A DNA stretch of 26,797 bases from Planctomycetota bacterium. Lineage in GTDB: Bacteria > Planctomycetota > Phycisphaerae > UBA1845. A program made the translations under genes and the position numbers. Of the stretch, positions 8,450-16,142 are shown one piece after another. Position 1 is the first letter of the stretch. The number at the start of each line of letters is the position of its first letter. Location: NCBI GenBank assembly GCA_024278775.1, contig JAJRSP010000134.1, forward strand, positions 1 to 26,797, given 5' to 3'. The notes under the pieces are model-generated. The model searched no databases and was not told where the DNA came from. It saw nothing but the letters and a program-made list of their open reading frames with translations.

Positions 8450-9058
8450 ATGTCCCGATCGCCCGATATGGCACGAACGCTCACCGCGCATGCCGTGCCC
8501 ACGCAGCGCGGCGCGCTGACCATGCTGAGTGGCTGCATGTTCGCCGGGAAGACGACGCACCTGATTCGTTGCCTGGAGCCCTCGCGTGCCGGCTCGGTCG
8601 CCCTTTTCAAACACGTCGTGGATACCCGCTATTGCGATGACGCTGTCGTATCGCATGGCGGGACATCCATGCCGGCGATCGCCGTGCGATCATCTGCGGA
8701 GCTACTCAACCGACTCGACGAAGGTATCGACACCGTTGGGATTGATGAGGCTCACTTTTTCGATGACGCACTCGTGCCGACCATACAATCGCTGATAAGC
8801 CGTGGTATGGGCGTCGTCGTGACCATGCTCGATCGGGACAGTTGGGGGCGTGTCTTTTCGCTCGCCAAAAAACTCAGCGCGATCGCGGACGAGATGGTGT
8901 TGCTGCATGCCAACTGCGCTCGTTGCCAACGGCCGGCCAGCCGCACCCAACGCCTTACGCCGATCGTCAATTACCAGATGGTGGGTGGATCTGAAAGCTA
9001 CGAGCCGAGGTGTTTGGAATGCTGGCGTGCGCCGGCCGAACCACCGCCGCTTATCTAG
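8450..9058 (+). CDS. tdk: Thymidine kinase (type II, TK1-like)
   Basis: Phosphorylates thymidine to dTMP with ATP (pyrimidine salvage, cytoplasm). The 202 residues hold a P-loop GCMFAGKT (28-35), the Walker-B-like DEAHFF (99-104), a lasso/zinc site from two Cys pairs (C156-x2-C159 and C188-x2-C191), and the substrate segment VGGSESYEPRC. Length and motif order fit the bacterial TK1 family. The TK1 sequence GLDxxFxxxPF is here MLDRDSWGRVF, a somewhat divergent version. Start is uncertain: ATG 8450 was chosen, ATG 8468 and TTG 8399 are in frame, and no strong ribosome binding site is visible. Its last eight bases overlap the end of the convergent pyrK. Confidence 0.9.
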   Translation: MSRSPDMARTLTAHAVPTQRGALTMLSGCMFAGKTTHLIRCLEPSRAGSVALFKHVVDTRYCDDAVVSHGGTSMPAIAVRSSAELLNRLDEGIDTVGIDEAHFFDDALVPTIQSLISRGMGVVVTMLDRDSWGRVFSLAKKLSAIADEMVLLHANCARCQRPASRTQRLTPIVNYQMVGGSESYEPRCLECWRAPAEPPPLI

Positions 9059-10079
9059 CGATCGCAGGTTCCTCCCACAACACATCCTCAGCGCGAAACA
9101 CCGGCCCGTCTTTGCAGCAGAGTCGATACTGCCACGCGTTGGCACCGTCCCCATCGTCGTGAACCGGCACCACGCAGGACTGACACATCCCCGTGCCACA
9201 CGCCATCGAACGCTCCATACACACGTGGCACTCGATACCGCGGTCGAGGCAATAACGCGCTACGAAGGCCATCATGCGCTCGGGGCCGCACGTATATACG
9301 ACGAGATCATCCGCAACGCAGGGTTGCGATTCGTAATACGTCGTTAGGGCGGCGCCGATATGACCGTGATACCCGAGCGATCCATCGTCCGTGCTAATCA
9401 CGACCGGCGTGCCGCTGGCCGCGAACTCTTTCGCCGAAAGCGTGGCCGTCCGTCCATCGGTGCTCGGTGCCGGCTCGCCGCGCATGCTCACCGCCAGCAG
9501 GTCGGCCGTTTGCGCGCCGCAAAACGCAATCCGCCTCTTTCCGGTTCTTTCGAGAGCTGCAGACAACCAGAGCATCGGCGGAAGTCCCACACCGCCGGCC
9601 ACCATCCACGCGTGTGCCTTTTCAGGATGAATCGGAAAGGCCAGTCCCAGAGGACCGAGCACGCTTACGGCGGCTCCGGAAGTTAGTCCCGACAGCCACG
9701 CCGTTCCCTTACCGACCACACGATAGATCACGTCCAGTTCAACGCCGGTGTCGACCGCACGCACACCGGCCATGCTAAACGCTCGGCGCAACATCGGGCT
9801 GGTGACGCTGCGTTGCCACGCGGTGAGGTCACCACCGCCGTCATCCGGAAACTCACGGTAACCTTCAGCTCCGGTCGCCGTTGGACCAAGATGAACGAAC
9901 TGCCCCGGCTCGGCCGGCGCAAACGCCGACACGTGTACCGTCAGACGATAGTGCTCACGGCACAGACGCCGGTTTGTGACAACATACCCCGGATGAATCT
10001 TGTCTGTATTCACTGCGCGACACTTTCTGTTCACGACTCCGCCGCGCCGGTTACCATGACACGTTGCGAATGAACGCAC
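9051..10079 (-). CDS. pyrK: PyrK-like dihydroorotate dehydrogenase electron-transfer subunit (FAD/NAD reductase with [2Fe-2S])
   Basis: PyrK passes electrons from class 1B dihydroorotate dehydrogenase (PyrD) to NAD+ through FAD and a [2Fe-2S] cluster in de novo pyrimidine synthesis. Seen: an FAD-binding barrel (CREHYRLTVHV, PGQFVHL, LRRAFSMAGV, VIYRVVGKGTAWL), an NAD-binding half (AWMVAGGVGLPPMLWLS, VVYTCGPERMM), and a C-terminal Cys cluster, CHVCMERSMACGTGMCQSC then LCCKDGP, the PyrK ferredoxin-like site. At 342 residues it is longer than typical PyrK (~260), with an inserted acidic/Gly-rich segment around residue 70-85. The start is uncertain: GTG 10079 is the longest, GTG 10034 is also possible, and neither has a good ribosome binding site. 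No pyrD is in the window. An intrinsic terminator lies just upstream on the same strand. Confidence 0.88.
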   Translation of the reverse strand: MRSFATCHGNRRGGVVNRKCRAVNTDKIHPGYVVTNRRLCREHYRLTVHVSAFAPAEPGQFVHLGPTATGAEGYREFPDDGGGDLTAWQRSVTSPMLRRAFSMAGVRAVDTGVELDVIYRVVGKGTAWLSGLTSGAAVSVLGPLGLAFPIHPEKAHAWMVAGGVGLPPMLWLSAALERTGKRRIAFCGAQTADLLAVSMRGEPAPSTDGRTATLSAKEFAASGTPVVISTDDGSLGYHGHIGAALTTYYESQPCVADDLVVYTCGPERMMAFVARYCLDRGIECHVCMERSMACGTGMCQSCVVPVHDDGDGANAWQYRLCCKDGPVFRAEDVLWEEPAIAR

Positions 10080-10093
10080 CGCACCCCGCGCAG

Positions 10094-10139
10094 AAAAAAC
10101 TTCCGGAACCGGCAGCGTAAGCTAACACGATTCCGGAAG
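10094..10139 (-). terminator. Intrinsic terminator or attenuator 15-20 bases upstream of pyrK
   Basis: On the minus strand CTTCCGGAA (10139-10131) pairs perfectly with TTCCGGAAG (10108-10100) across a 22-base loop, followed immediately by six T (10099-10094). This is the classic stem plus U-tract. It lies within the probable leader of pyrK (start 10079), so it could attenuate pyrK, or end a small transcription unit encoded at 10150-10281. On the plus strand there is no U-tract, so the orientation is clear. Confidence 0.75.
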
Positions 10140-10149
10140 CTCGCCACGG

Positions 10150-10281
10150 CTAACAAGCGCCGCACAATCCGTTATGGCACGACATGCCCAAACCACACCC
10201 GCCGGGGAAGCATCCGCAAGAATCCAGCGCCCTATTATATCGATCGGATCGCTCGATCAATAGGCAAGATCCGTTTTTCAC
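10150..10281 (-). CDS. Possible Cys/Gly-rich mini-ORF upstream of the terminator
   Basis: A frame too short for usual gene calling ends at TAG 10152-10150, eleven bases before the terminator stem. From GTG 10281 it would encode 43 residues. Its last 22 residues hold six Cys (residues 22, 24, 29, 35, 40, 43) among many Gly: DSCGCFPGG, then CGLGMSCHNG, then LCGAC. If transcription starts at the TATAAT at 10239-10234, only the end could be translated, for example from ATG 10185 (MSCHNGLCGAC, 11 residues). No good ribosome binding site is seen. I do not recognise the peptide. It may be a small metal-binding or modified peptide, an attenuation leader peptide, or chance. The ordered Cys spacing and the terminator directly behind the stop are the reasons to list it. 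Confidence 0.3.
   Translation of the reverse strand: MKNGSCLLIERSDRYNRALDSCGCFPGGCGLGMSCHNGLCGAC
10234..10260 (-). promoter_or_regulatory. Putative minus-strand promoter toward the terminator and pyrK
   Basis: TTGATC (10260-10255) and a perfect TATAAT (10239-10234) are 15 bases apart, shorter than the preferred 17. They lie in an AT-rich stretch in an otherwise GC-rich region. Transcription would start near 10227, giving a leader of about 150 bases that includes the terminator hairpin before pyrK. Confidence 0.4.
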
Positions 10282-10356
10282 AACAAAAGATAACGACGTA
10301 AGTCAATAAACAACAATAGTTTAGGTGTTTCACTTGCGATTTGCCGGAGAATAATA

Positions 10357-10386
10357 CTGGCACGGTGTCAATCAATATGATATAAT
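10357..10386 (+). promoter_or_regulatory. Putative promoter of the SPFH gene
   Basis: CTGGCA (10357-10362, 4/6) and a perfect TATAAT (10381-10386) are 18 bases apart. Transcription would begin near 10393, just before the strong Shine-Dalgarno AAGGAAGG (10403-10410) that serves ATG 10416. This makes the ATGs at 10395 and 10398 poor starts. Confidence 0.5.
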
Positions 10387-10415
10387 TAAGATATATGATG
10401 GAAAGGAAGGTTCTC

Positions 10416-11328
10416 ATGGAAACTCGCGAAATCAAGACACGCACGCGTAATGGCTGGATGATGCTGGCGATCCTGCTTTTGGTATTCTCCCTGCTCGGCT
10501 ATGGAGAGTGCCTGTCGATTCTCTCGTGCGGTGGCCGAGGCCGGCTCGACGGGGTCAGCCGGATTGGCGACGATCGGGTGTGTCGTGGCTATCATCCTGG
10601 CTCTGATCTTCTGGTTTGTGCTGATGTTTGGCTTCTTCACGCTTCAGCCAAACATGGCGGCCGTGCTGATCCTGTTCGGAAAATACGTGGGCACGGTGGA
10701 CCAAAGTGGCTTTCACTGGGCCAACCCACTGCTCACCAAGAAGAAGGTCTCGCTGCGTGCTCATAACCTGGCCGGAGAGACACTCAAGGTAAACGATTCG
10801 CGCGGCAATCCGATCGAGATATCCCTGGTGGTCGTCTGGCGTGTGACCAACACGGCCAAGGCTGCCTTCGATGTCGAAGATTATGAAGATTATATCCGTG
10901 TGCAGAGTGAATCCGCGTTGCGTCATTTGGCGATGGCCTATCCCTATGACACCTTTGAGAATGAAACGCTCTCGTTGCGTGGCAGTGTGGATGAAATCTC
11001 GGTGGCGTTGGAGAAAGAAGTGCAGGAGCGAGCCGCAAACGCCGGCATTGAAGTGCAAGAAGCACGAATCTCCCATCTGGCTTACGCGTCCGAAATCGCC
11101 GGAGCCATGCTGCAACGGCAGCAAGCAGACGCGATTGTCGCGGCCCGTCAACGCATCGTCGAAGGTGCCGTCGGCATGGTCGAAATGGCGTTGGAAAAAC
11201 TGGAGGCGCACCAGACGGTCACCCTTGACGAGGAGCGTAAGGCGGCGATGGTCAGCAACCTGCTCGTAGTGTTGTGCGGTGAAAAGGCCGCCCAGCCTAT
11301 CGTCAACGCAGGCACGCTCTACAACTAA
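10416..11328 (+). CDS. SPFH/band-7 domain membrane protein, N-terminus and body in different frames
   Basis: Known: SPFH (stomatin/prohibitin/flotillin) proteins form membrane-anchored ring assemblies. Body (frame of 10501-11328): a hydrophobic segment [20 protein letters not shown], then [75 protein letters not shown], and the coiled-coil-like [16 protein letters not shown] end, all typical. N-terminus: the only strong ribosome binding site (AAGGAAGG, 10403-10410) serves ATG 10416, whose frame gives [30 protein letters not shown], the usual cytoplasmic start and first transmembrane helix of the family, but that frame diverges near 10505-10530 and ends at 10766. Joining the two needs one base skipped. 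This is a real frameshift, a sequence error or recoding. ATG 10501 lacks a ribosome binding site. The downstream gene at 11348 is tightly linked. Confidence 0.8.
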
Positions 11329-11347
11329 CACGGGGCAGAAGGGACTC

Positions 11348-11527
11348 ATGGCCGAGCGAAAGTCATACCTGCTCCGCCTGCCGCGGGAACTGATGGACGT
11401 GCTGCAACGGTGGTCGAAGGATGAATTACGAAGCCTGAACGCTCAGATCGAGTACCTGCTGCGTGACGCGGTCCGTCGAAGAAAGAAGGGATACGTCGAA
11501 CCGAACGACACCCAACCAGACCAGTAA
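11348..11527 (+). CDS. Small Arc-like ribbon-helix-helix protein linked to the SPFH gene
   Basis: 59 residues from ATG 11348, with GAAGGGA four to five bases upstream. The sequence [20 protein letters not shown] followed by [20 protein letters not shown] has the ribbon-helix-helix pattern of Arc/MetJ-type DNA-binding proteins: a short beta strand, then two helices with the [11 protein letters not shown] second helix. It begins 19 bases after the SPFH stop and is probably co-transcribed. Known: small Arc-like proteins commonly sit directly after band-7 genes of this type, as far as I recall; the role is not established. An antitoxin is an alternative, but no toxin gene is next to it. Confidence 0.8.
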   Translation: MAERKSYLLRLPRELMDVLQRWSKDELRSLNAQIEYLLRDAVRRRKKGYVEPNDTQPDQ

Positions 11528-11618
11528 ATGCGGCGATGGCGTGGGGCCGAACGTGTCCAGTGATTGATACCTGTCCCGGTTCTGTGAACGCCAATCCTCG
11601 TACGAATCCGAGAAACTG

Positions 11619-11636
11619 CGCGGGCTGAAGCCCGTG
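11619..11636. repeat. Short REP-like palindrome
   Basis: A seven-pair stem (one G-T) with TGAA loop, core CGGGCTGAAGCCCG, lies between the small DNA-binding-like gene and tRNA-Leu. Palindromes of this form occur as dispersed intergenic elements in many bacteria; here there is only one clear copy. It has no T-run, so it is not an intrinsic terminator. Confidence 0.35.
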
Positions 11637-11666
11637 GCCGGTAGGTGTGGAATCTGAACGCGGTAT

Positions 11667-11749
11667 TAGGCGAGGAGGGAATCGAACCCTCACGTCCTTC
11701 CGGACAGGGGATTTTAAGTCCCCAGCGTCTGCCATTCCGCCACTCGCCC
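11667..11749 (-). tRNA. tRNA-Leu (anticodon UAA)
   Basis: On the minus strand an 83-base cloverleaf folds with acceptor GGGCGAG (11749-11743) against CTCGCCT (11674-11668; G1-U72 wobble), a D-arm with GGCGGAATGGCAGACGC, anticodon stem GGGGA/TCCCC around loop CTTAAAA (anticodon TAA at 11716-11714), a long class II variable arm GTCCGGAAGGAC, and T-arm GAGGG-TTCGATT-CCCTC. The long variable arm and the UAA anticodon identify leucine. The discriminator is A (11667), as in Leu tRNAs. CCA is not encoded. Confidence 0.95.
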
Positions 11750-11822
11750 GCGGCCGACACAGCGTACCCGTGATCGGATCGGTCGAAAAGACGTTTTCGC
11801 ACACAATCGGTGCAGGTCCGGA

Positions 11823-12353
11823 TTAGTTGGCAAGTGGATCGTGTACCCCGTGGACGCCGCGACGACGGATCAGGACCGTCCCCGCGATGAGGAGCAACAG
11901 GAGCGTGGTGGTCAAACCCCAGTCCGATACGGTCGGAACCGGCGGGGGGAGGCAACGTGATCCTGCGATGGTGGAGTTGTTTCCATCGATCGAGACGATA
12001 CCAGAGAAGCATGGTGTCGAGCCGCCCGGGTCGGCCGGCGGGGTGATCGTATAATGGAGCGTGACCGGAATGTCATTGAAGTACGGTCCCCATTTCACCT
12101 TACCGTTGACGGCATCCCACGTTCCGTTGTTGTCAATGTTAGAGATGTTCGTCCAGCCGGTGGGTGTTAAATCTTCCACGCCGAAGGCGATTGTTCCGGT
12201 GGGAGGTGTCACCAGGATGGACACGGTAAACGGCTGGTTGGTAGACGAAAAATCAGATAGGTCTCGCAGAGCAACCTGTGCGCAGGCATCACCGACCAAG
12301 CCCAGCACGCACCACGCCGCCAATCCGAAAACGTAGCTACCCCGTGTCTTCAT
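11823..12353 (-). CDS. Secreted protein with one KVKWGP module and a C-terminal VPTVSDWG sorting signal
   Basis: 176 residues: signal peptide (1-25, ending DACAQ), an extracellular module (about 28-126) with GVEDLTPTGWTNISNI, NGTWDAVNGKVKWGPYF and YTITPPADPGGSTPCFSGIV, then VPTVSDWG (139-146), a hydrophobic helix (147-162) and RRR. Known: the last part matches IPTL/PEP-CTERM-type sorting signals, in which a short motif, a transmembrane helix and a basic tail are processed by an exosortase-like system for surface attachment. The module recurs twice in the next gene upstream (12430-15006). The two genes are 76 bases apart on one strand and may form an operon. Start ATG 12353 has GGAGTGG about ten bases upstream. 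The binding target is unknown. Confidence 0.85.
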   Translation of the reverse strand: MKTRGSYVFGLAAWCVLGLVGDACAQVALRDLSDFSSTNQPFTVSILVTPPTGTIAFGVEDLTPTGWTNISNIDNNGTWDAVNGKVKWGPYFNDIPVTLHYTITPPADPGGSTPCFSGIVSIDGNNSTIAGSRCLPPPVPTVSDWGLTTTLLLLLIAGTVLIRRRGVHGVHDPLAN

Positions 12354-12429
12354 CTATTCATTCCACTCCGGTTTACCACCGCTCAACTAGCGGCAGCGCC
12401 GTGTTGGCTCGGCAAGCAGCCATACCTAT

Positions 12430-15006
12430 CTACTCGTCTTGAATCGGTGCGAAAATAATAGGTTGATTAAACCCATCAAAGGAGACCGTTCCGCGAAACT
12501 CGGAAAACGCGGTTTTGCTGTTCGTAGTTCGTGCCTTAAAGCGGACCACGCGGGACAGATTCTCGAACAGCGGTCCCCATTTGACTTTACGGTTGGTTTC
12601 GTCCCATGTGCCATTATCACTGATCGCAGTAACTACCCACTCCTTGGGTACCCTCATTTCCAGGCCGACGGCCACGACGTCGTCATCGGCATATATGGTG
12701 ATCGGCACGCCTAAGATTCGTGATCGACCCTGAGTTCGCACGTTCAGCGAGTGTACGACGGCCCTACTGCCGTGTGCCAACGCCCGGGTCAATTCTGTTG
12801 GCTGACGGCGGTGGTCGTAGACCTCTCCGGCGGTGTTACCTCCCTCAAGGAACCCTGCCGTGGAACAACAACCCGGGTTGGTTGGTGGAGCCACGAGAGA
12901 TACCCAGTTCAGCAGCGTGTTGTCCCAGCAATGAAATTCACCGCTCTGCCAAAGAAAGGCAGCCCGGGTCATGGCGGCGATGTCATCGTTGCAGCCGGAT
13001 TGCCATGCACAGGCGTAACCGATCATTTCGCAAAGTTCGACGCGACCGTCTCCGCAGGTACCGCAGGCGCAGTCCGCACAGCCGGCTGGACAGGACGCTT
13101 GCGGCTCATCCGCCGGGAGGAAAGGACATAGCATCGCCTGGATACAAAGATCTCCGCAGGTGATCTCGTTGTTGTTGCCGTTGGCGGAACTGACGCCGTC
13201 AAAGCAGACCTCGCCGGTGGCCCCAGCGGGCGGTGTGATGTCGTAGGTGACTTCCATCGGGAAGGGGGGGCCGAACAACGGTCCCCACTTGACCTTTTGG
13301 GTGGCGGCGTCGTAGTTCCCACCGTTACTAATGTTGGTGATGTTGGTCCAACCCGTCGGTGGTGAGTCTTCTATGCCCAAGGCGGTGGTGTCTGCGTTCG
13401 GTTGAAGTACAATATGGATCGTTTTTGTCACGCCGGGTTCATAGGATGGTCGCGGCTGCGAGAGATCGCGCACAGTGAAACAAACCGGCGGTGGCACGAA
13501 GGTCAGTTCAAACGAACCCATATCTACGATGGCGGAACCGTTACCGTCACCATCCAGTATACGATTAGCACCATCGAGATCCGTAGTGGTTCGGGTGGCG
13601 GCGTTGTTCCCGATATCGAGGCAGGGCGACACGGCAGACAGGTGTAGATCGTCGTCGCCCGTTCCCGCAAGACCATCGTTGCCCAGCCTATCTACGAACA
13701 GCGGATCATCGCCAATGTTGTTGGCACCGGTGTAAACAGTCAGACCTTCTATGCAGGAGGAGGATATGGTCACCGTACCCGAACTCGCGGCGACCTGGGC
13801 CGCCTCTATCGTTCCGGAGCCGGCCGTGTTCTTCCAGAGGATGCTGTTGGTGACCGAGAAGGTCGCGCCCTGCGAGGCGATCCCGCCGCCGAAAAAAGCA
13901 TCGTTAGACGCAAAGGTGCTGTTTGTAACGTCCGGAGTGCCGCCGACAGCCCGAAATCCGCCTCCCTCGATCAACGCGATGTTGCCGTGGAATAAGGCGT
14001 TGGCGAGATCCGTATTGCCGGAAGTCGTATAAAGTCCCGCACCAAAGGAAGCGCGATTCGCCAGAAAGTGTGCGTTTTCGATCGTGATGCTACTGTTCTG
14101 GCTGAAAAGGCCGCCACCACTTTCCGCGCCGTTCGACTCAAACGTGCAGCGCACAAATTGTGGTTGACCGTTAAGGTTGAGCACCCCCCCGCCGAAACCG
14201 CTGGAGGATCCGAAGTAAGCGAAATTCGACCGAAACGTACAATCAGTGAAAGTGGCCTGGGAGTTCAAGTCGTTGTAGGCACCGCCGCCATTGATGGCAA
14301 TGTTGGCGACCCACATGCAGGAGTTGATGGTCGGACTGCCCACCACCAGATACATGCCGCCGCCGTTTCGATTTGCGTTGGTGCCTGTGGCGTTTCCGCC
14401 GGAGATCGTGAAGCCGTGCAATGAGGCGGAAGGGCCGTTCCCGGAACTGGTGACCACGTGGTAGGTGTTTTCGCTGTATCCTGTGGCGGCGGCCAACAGA
14501 GCAAAATCCACTCCATCGACTACACTGTCTCCGTTTTGGTCGAACCCGACGCACGGAGCCGTAACGGCCGATGCCCCACCCGTGTAGCATGTAGCGAAAT
14601 CATCGAAAAGGGCGACGTTGCCATCATTTCCGTTGAGGTCACCGGATAGGATCGTTTGATGGGCGATCCAATCTTGTTCATCCGGGACCGCCGCCCCACA
14701 CCCGGCGTAGCCACCTTCAATAGCCACGCCGTCTGCAAGCGAAAAGGTGGCCTCGCGCGGATCTGCGAGTCCTGCGGTATCAGGTGTATACGTGCCGTTG
14801 GCAACCTGAATGACCGTATTGGGACCAGCGACGGAGAGCGCGCCAGACAGCCCTCTGTACGCCGTACACCATGTCGTCCCGTCTTCCGTGGGCCCGTTCG
14901 CATCACGATCGACATAGATTACTGACTGCGCACGCAGCGAGCCCGTGGCCGACAGCACACATGCCGACACCACAAACCACACGCGCAGATGGATCAGTGG
15001 GTTCAT
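12430..15006 (-). CDS. Large secreted right-handed beta-helix protein with two KVKWGP modules
   Basis: 858 residues. Signal peptide 1-26 (MNPLIHLRVWFVVSACVLSA, ending LRAQ). Residues ~28-505 are a parallel beta-helix (pectin-lyase-like): YVDRDANG..TWCTAYRGLSGAL, then turns with repeated GGG and SNxA units (NGGGMYLVVGSP, GFGGGVLNLNGQP, SGGGLFSQNSS) and a closing DIGNNAA..DLDGANRILDGDG. Inside it, residues 155-171 (FDQNGDSVVDGVDFALL) look like a dockerin-type calcium loop. Two copies of the KVKWGP module follow (~510-618 and ~753-850), flanking a Cys-rich region (630-672). Unlike its neighbour it has no C-terminal sorting signal. Start: ATG 15006 with GGAGGGG and GAGGAG upstream; the frame to 15063 lacks a signal peptide. 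Role unknown; a surface or adhesion protein is a fair guess. Confidence 0.85.
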   Translation of the reverse strand: MNPLIHLRVWFVVSACVLSATGSLRAQSVIYVDRDANGPTEDGTTWCTAYRGLSGALSVAGPNTVIQVANGTYTPDTAGLADPREATFSLADGVAIEGGYAGCGAAVPDEQDWIAHQTILSGDLNGNDGNVALFDDFATCYTGGASAVTAPCVGFDQNGDSVVDGVDFALLAAATGYSENTYHVVTSSGNGPSASLHGFTISGGNATGTNANRNGGGMYLVVGSPTINSCMWVANIAINGGGAYNDLNSQATFTDCTFRSNFAYFGSSSGFGGGVLNLNGQPQFVRCTFESNGAESGGGLFSQNSSITIENAHFLANRASFGAGLYTTSGNTDLANALFHGNIALIEGGGFRAVGGTPDVTNSTFASNDAFFGGGIASQGATFSVTNSILWKNTAGSGTIEAAQVAASSGTVTISSSCIEGLTVYTGANNIGDDPLFVDRLGNDGLAGTGDDDLHLSAVSPCLDIGNNAATRTTTDLDGANRILDGDGNGSAIVDMGSFELTFVPPPVCFTVRDLSQPRPSYEPGVTKTIHIVLQPNADTTALGIEDSPPTGWTNITNISNGGNYDAATQKVKWGPLFGPPFPMEVTYDITPPAGATGEVCFDGVSSANGNNNEITCGDLCIQAMLCPFLPADEPQASCPAGCADCACGTCGDGRVELCEMIGYACAWQSGCNDDIAAMTRAAFLWQSGEFHCWDNTLLNWVSLVAPPTNPGCCSTAGFLEGGNTAGEVYDHRRQPTELTRALAHGSRAVVHSLNVRTQGRSRILGVPITIYADDDVVAVGLEMRVPKEWVVTAISDNGTWDETNRKVKWGPLFENLSRVVRFKARTTNSKTAFSEFRGTVSFDGFNQPIIFAPIQDE

Positions 15007-15128
15007 CTCCTCAGCCCCTCCGAAGCGACCTCGGTGTTCAGTTTTTCTTACCCCAATCGTCACCGCGCCTTGCTGGTGCCGATTCCCGTTGACGGGGAGA
15101 TCAAGACTTCGCTACTGAAAGCACCTCC

Positions 15129-15156
15129 AATATAGCGATTCTGACTTGAGATTCAA
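15129..15156 (-). promoter_or_regulatory. Putative promoter of the beta-helix gene
   Basis: TTGAAT (15156-15151), 16 bases, TATATT (15134-15129) on the minus strand, about 120 bases before the start at 15006. The -35 sits in the inverted repeat CTTGA-GAT-TCAAG, which could be an operator. The remainder of 15007-15308 holds no gene that I can support. Confidence 0.4.
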
Positions 15157-15308
15157 GCTAAAACAGGCTGGCATGCCTCTAGAACGGATAAATAGACTCT
15201 TATACAACCCGCGAAGTTATCGCCCCTTGCACCGAGTTGTTCTGATGCGGGACAAGTTATTGCCGGATGATGCTCTGATCCTATGGGGCGGGGGAAGTCT
15301 CAAGAACG

Positions 15309-16142
15309 TTACCCGGGTGGTTGTAGCGAGACATATTCGTTCATACTACCGCTTCGGAGCCCCCGGAGGTCGATCGTGACGTAGTGATAACCAAGCTCGC
15401 GAAATCGGCGATCGATTGTGCCCGCGAGTTCGGGCAGGGTAAGGCGTGGTAGATATTCCGTTGGCACTTCGATGCGGGCGATCGAACCGTGATGCCGCAC
15501 ACGACATTCTCGGACCCCGAGTTCGCGGAGAAAGGCCTCACCGGCCTCGATCATTCGCAGTTTATCGGGGGTGATTTCCTCGCCGTAGGGGACGCGGCTC
15601 GACAGGCAGGGGCTGGCCGGCTTGTCGAACACACTAAGCTCACATTGCCTGGCCAACGCTCGGACGTCCTCTTTGTTCATGCCGGCCTCGGCGATTGGTG
15701 AGCGAACCTCATGCTCCGACGCTGCGCGTAGTCCGGGCCGATAATCACCGTGGTCGTCGGTATTGGTCCCGTTGACGATTCCGCCCAAACCTCGCGCGGC
15801 GACGAAGACGGCCATCTGGTCATAGAGTGTCGTTTTGCAGTGGTAGCATCGATTCGTAGGATTGCGCACGTAATCCGGGTTCTCAAACTCATCCGTATCG
15901 AGGATGACATGCTCTACGCCTAGTTTCTCCGCCAGGTCTCGGGCCTGCGCGCATTCGGCTTGGGCGAGGCTATCGCTTCGGCCTGTGACGGCGACGACGT
16001 TCTCCGCGCCGAGCGTGTCCATAGCGACCCTGAGCACCAGAGTGGAATCCACGCCCGCGCTAAACGCAACGGCCACACTGCCCAGCTCGCGCAAGACATC
16101 CTGCATACGCGATAGTTTTTCATCCAAGATAATGCCGTTCAT
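15309..16142 (-). CDS. larE: LarE-type ATP-dependent sulfur transferase
   Basis: LarE adenylates the pyridinium dicarboxylate made by LarB and transfers sulfur to it while building the nickel-pincer cofactor of lactate racemase and related LarA enzymes. 277 residues with the PP-loop SAGVDS (28-33; usually SGGVDS), TGRSDSL, and YVRNPTNRCYHCK with C99 and C102, then NGTNTDDHGDYRPGL and SPCLSSRVPYGEEIT with C179. The three Cys are the set linked to iron-sulfur-type LarE proteins, in contrast to the single sacrificial Cys of other LarEs. I chose ATG 16142 because the family starts near here (LDEKLSRMQDVLREL); the frame opens to 16232. It is divergent from arsR. No larA, larB or larC is seen in this window. 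Confidence 0.92.
   Translation of the reverse strand: MNGIILDEKLSRMQDVLRELGSVAVAFSAGVDSTLVLRVAMDTLGAENVVAVTGRSDSLAQAECAQARDLAEKLGVEHVILDTDEFENPDYVRNPTNRCYHCKTTLYDQMAVFVAARGLGGIVNGTNTDDHGDYRPGLRAASEHEVRSPIAEAGMNKEDVRALARQCELSVFDKPASPCLSSRVPYGEEITPDKLRMIEAGEAFLRELGVRECRVRHHGSIARIEVPTEYLPRLTLPELAGTIDRRFRELGYHYVTIDLRGLRSGSMNEYVSLQPPG

Noticed and set aside
10358..10375. sigma54-type promoter at TGGCAC
   Set aside because: The -24-like TGGCAC is perfect, but the -12 TTGC element is missing at the required spacing.
11619..11636. Hairpin as terminator of the small DNA-binding-like gene
   Set aside because: No T-run follows on either strand.
15146..15379. 77-codon plus-strand frame as a gene
   Set aside because: It overlaps the end of larE, has no ribosome binding site and no family-like pattern.
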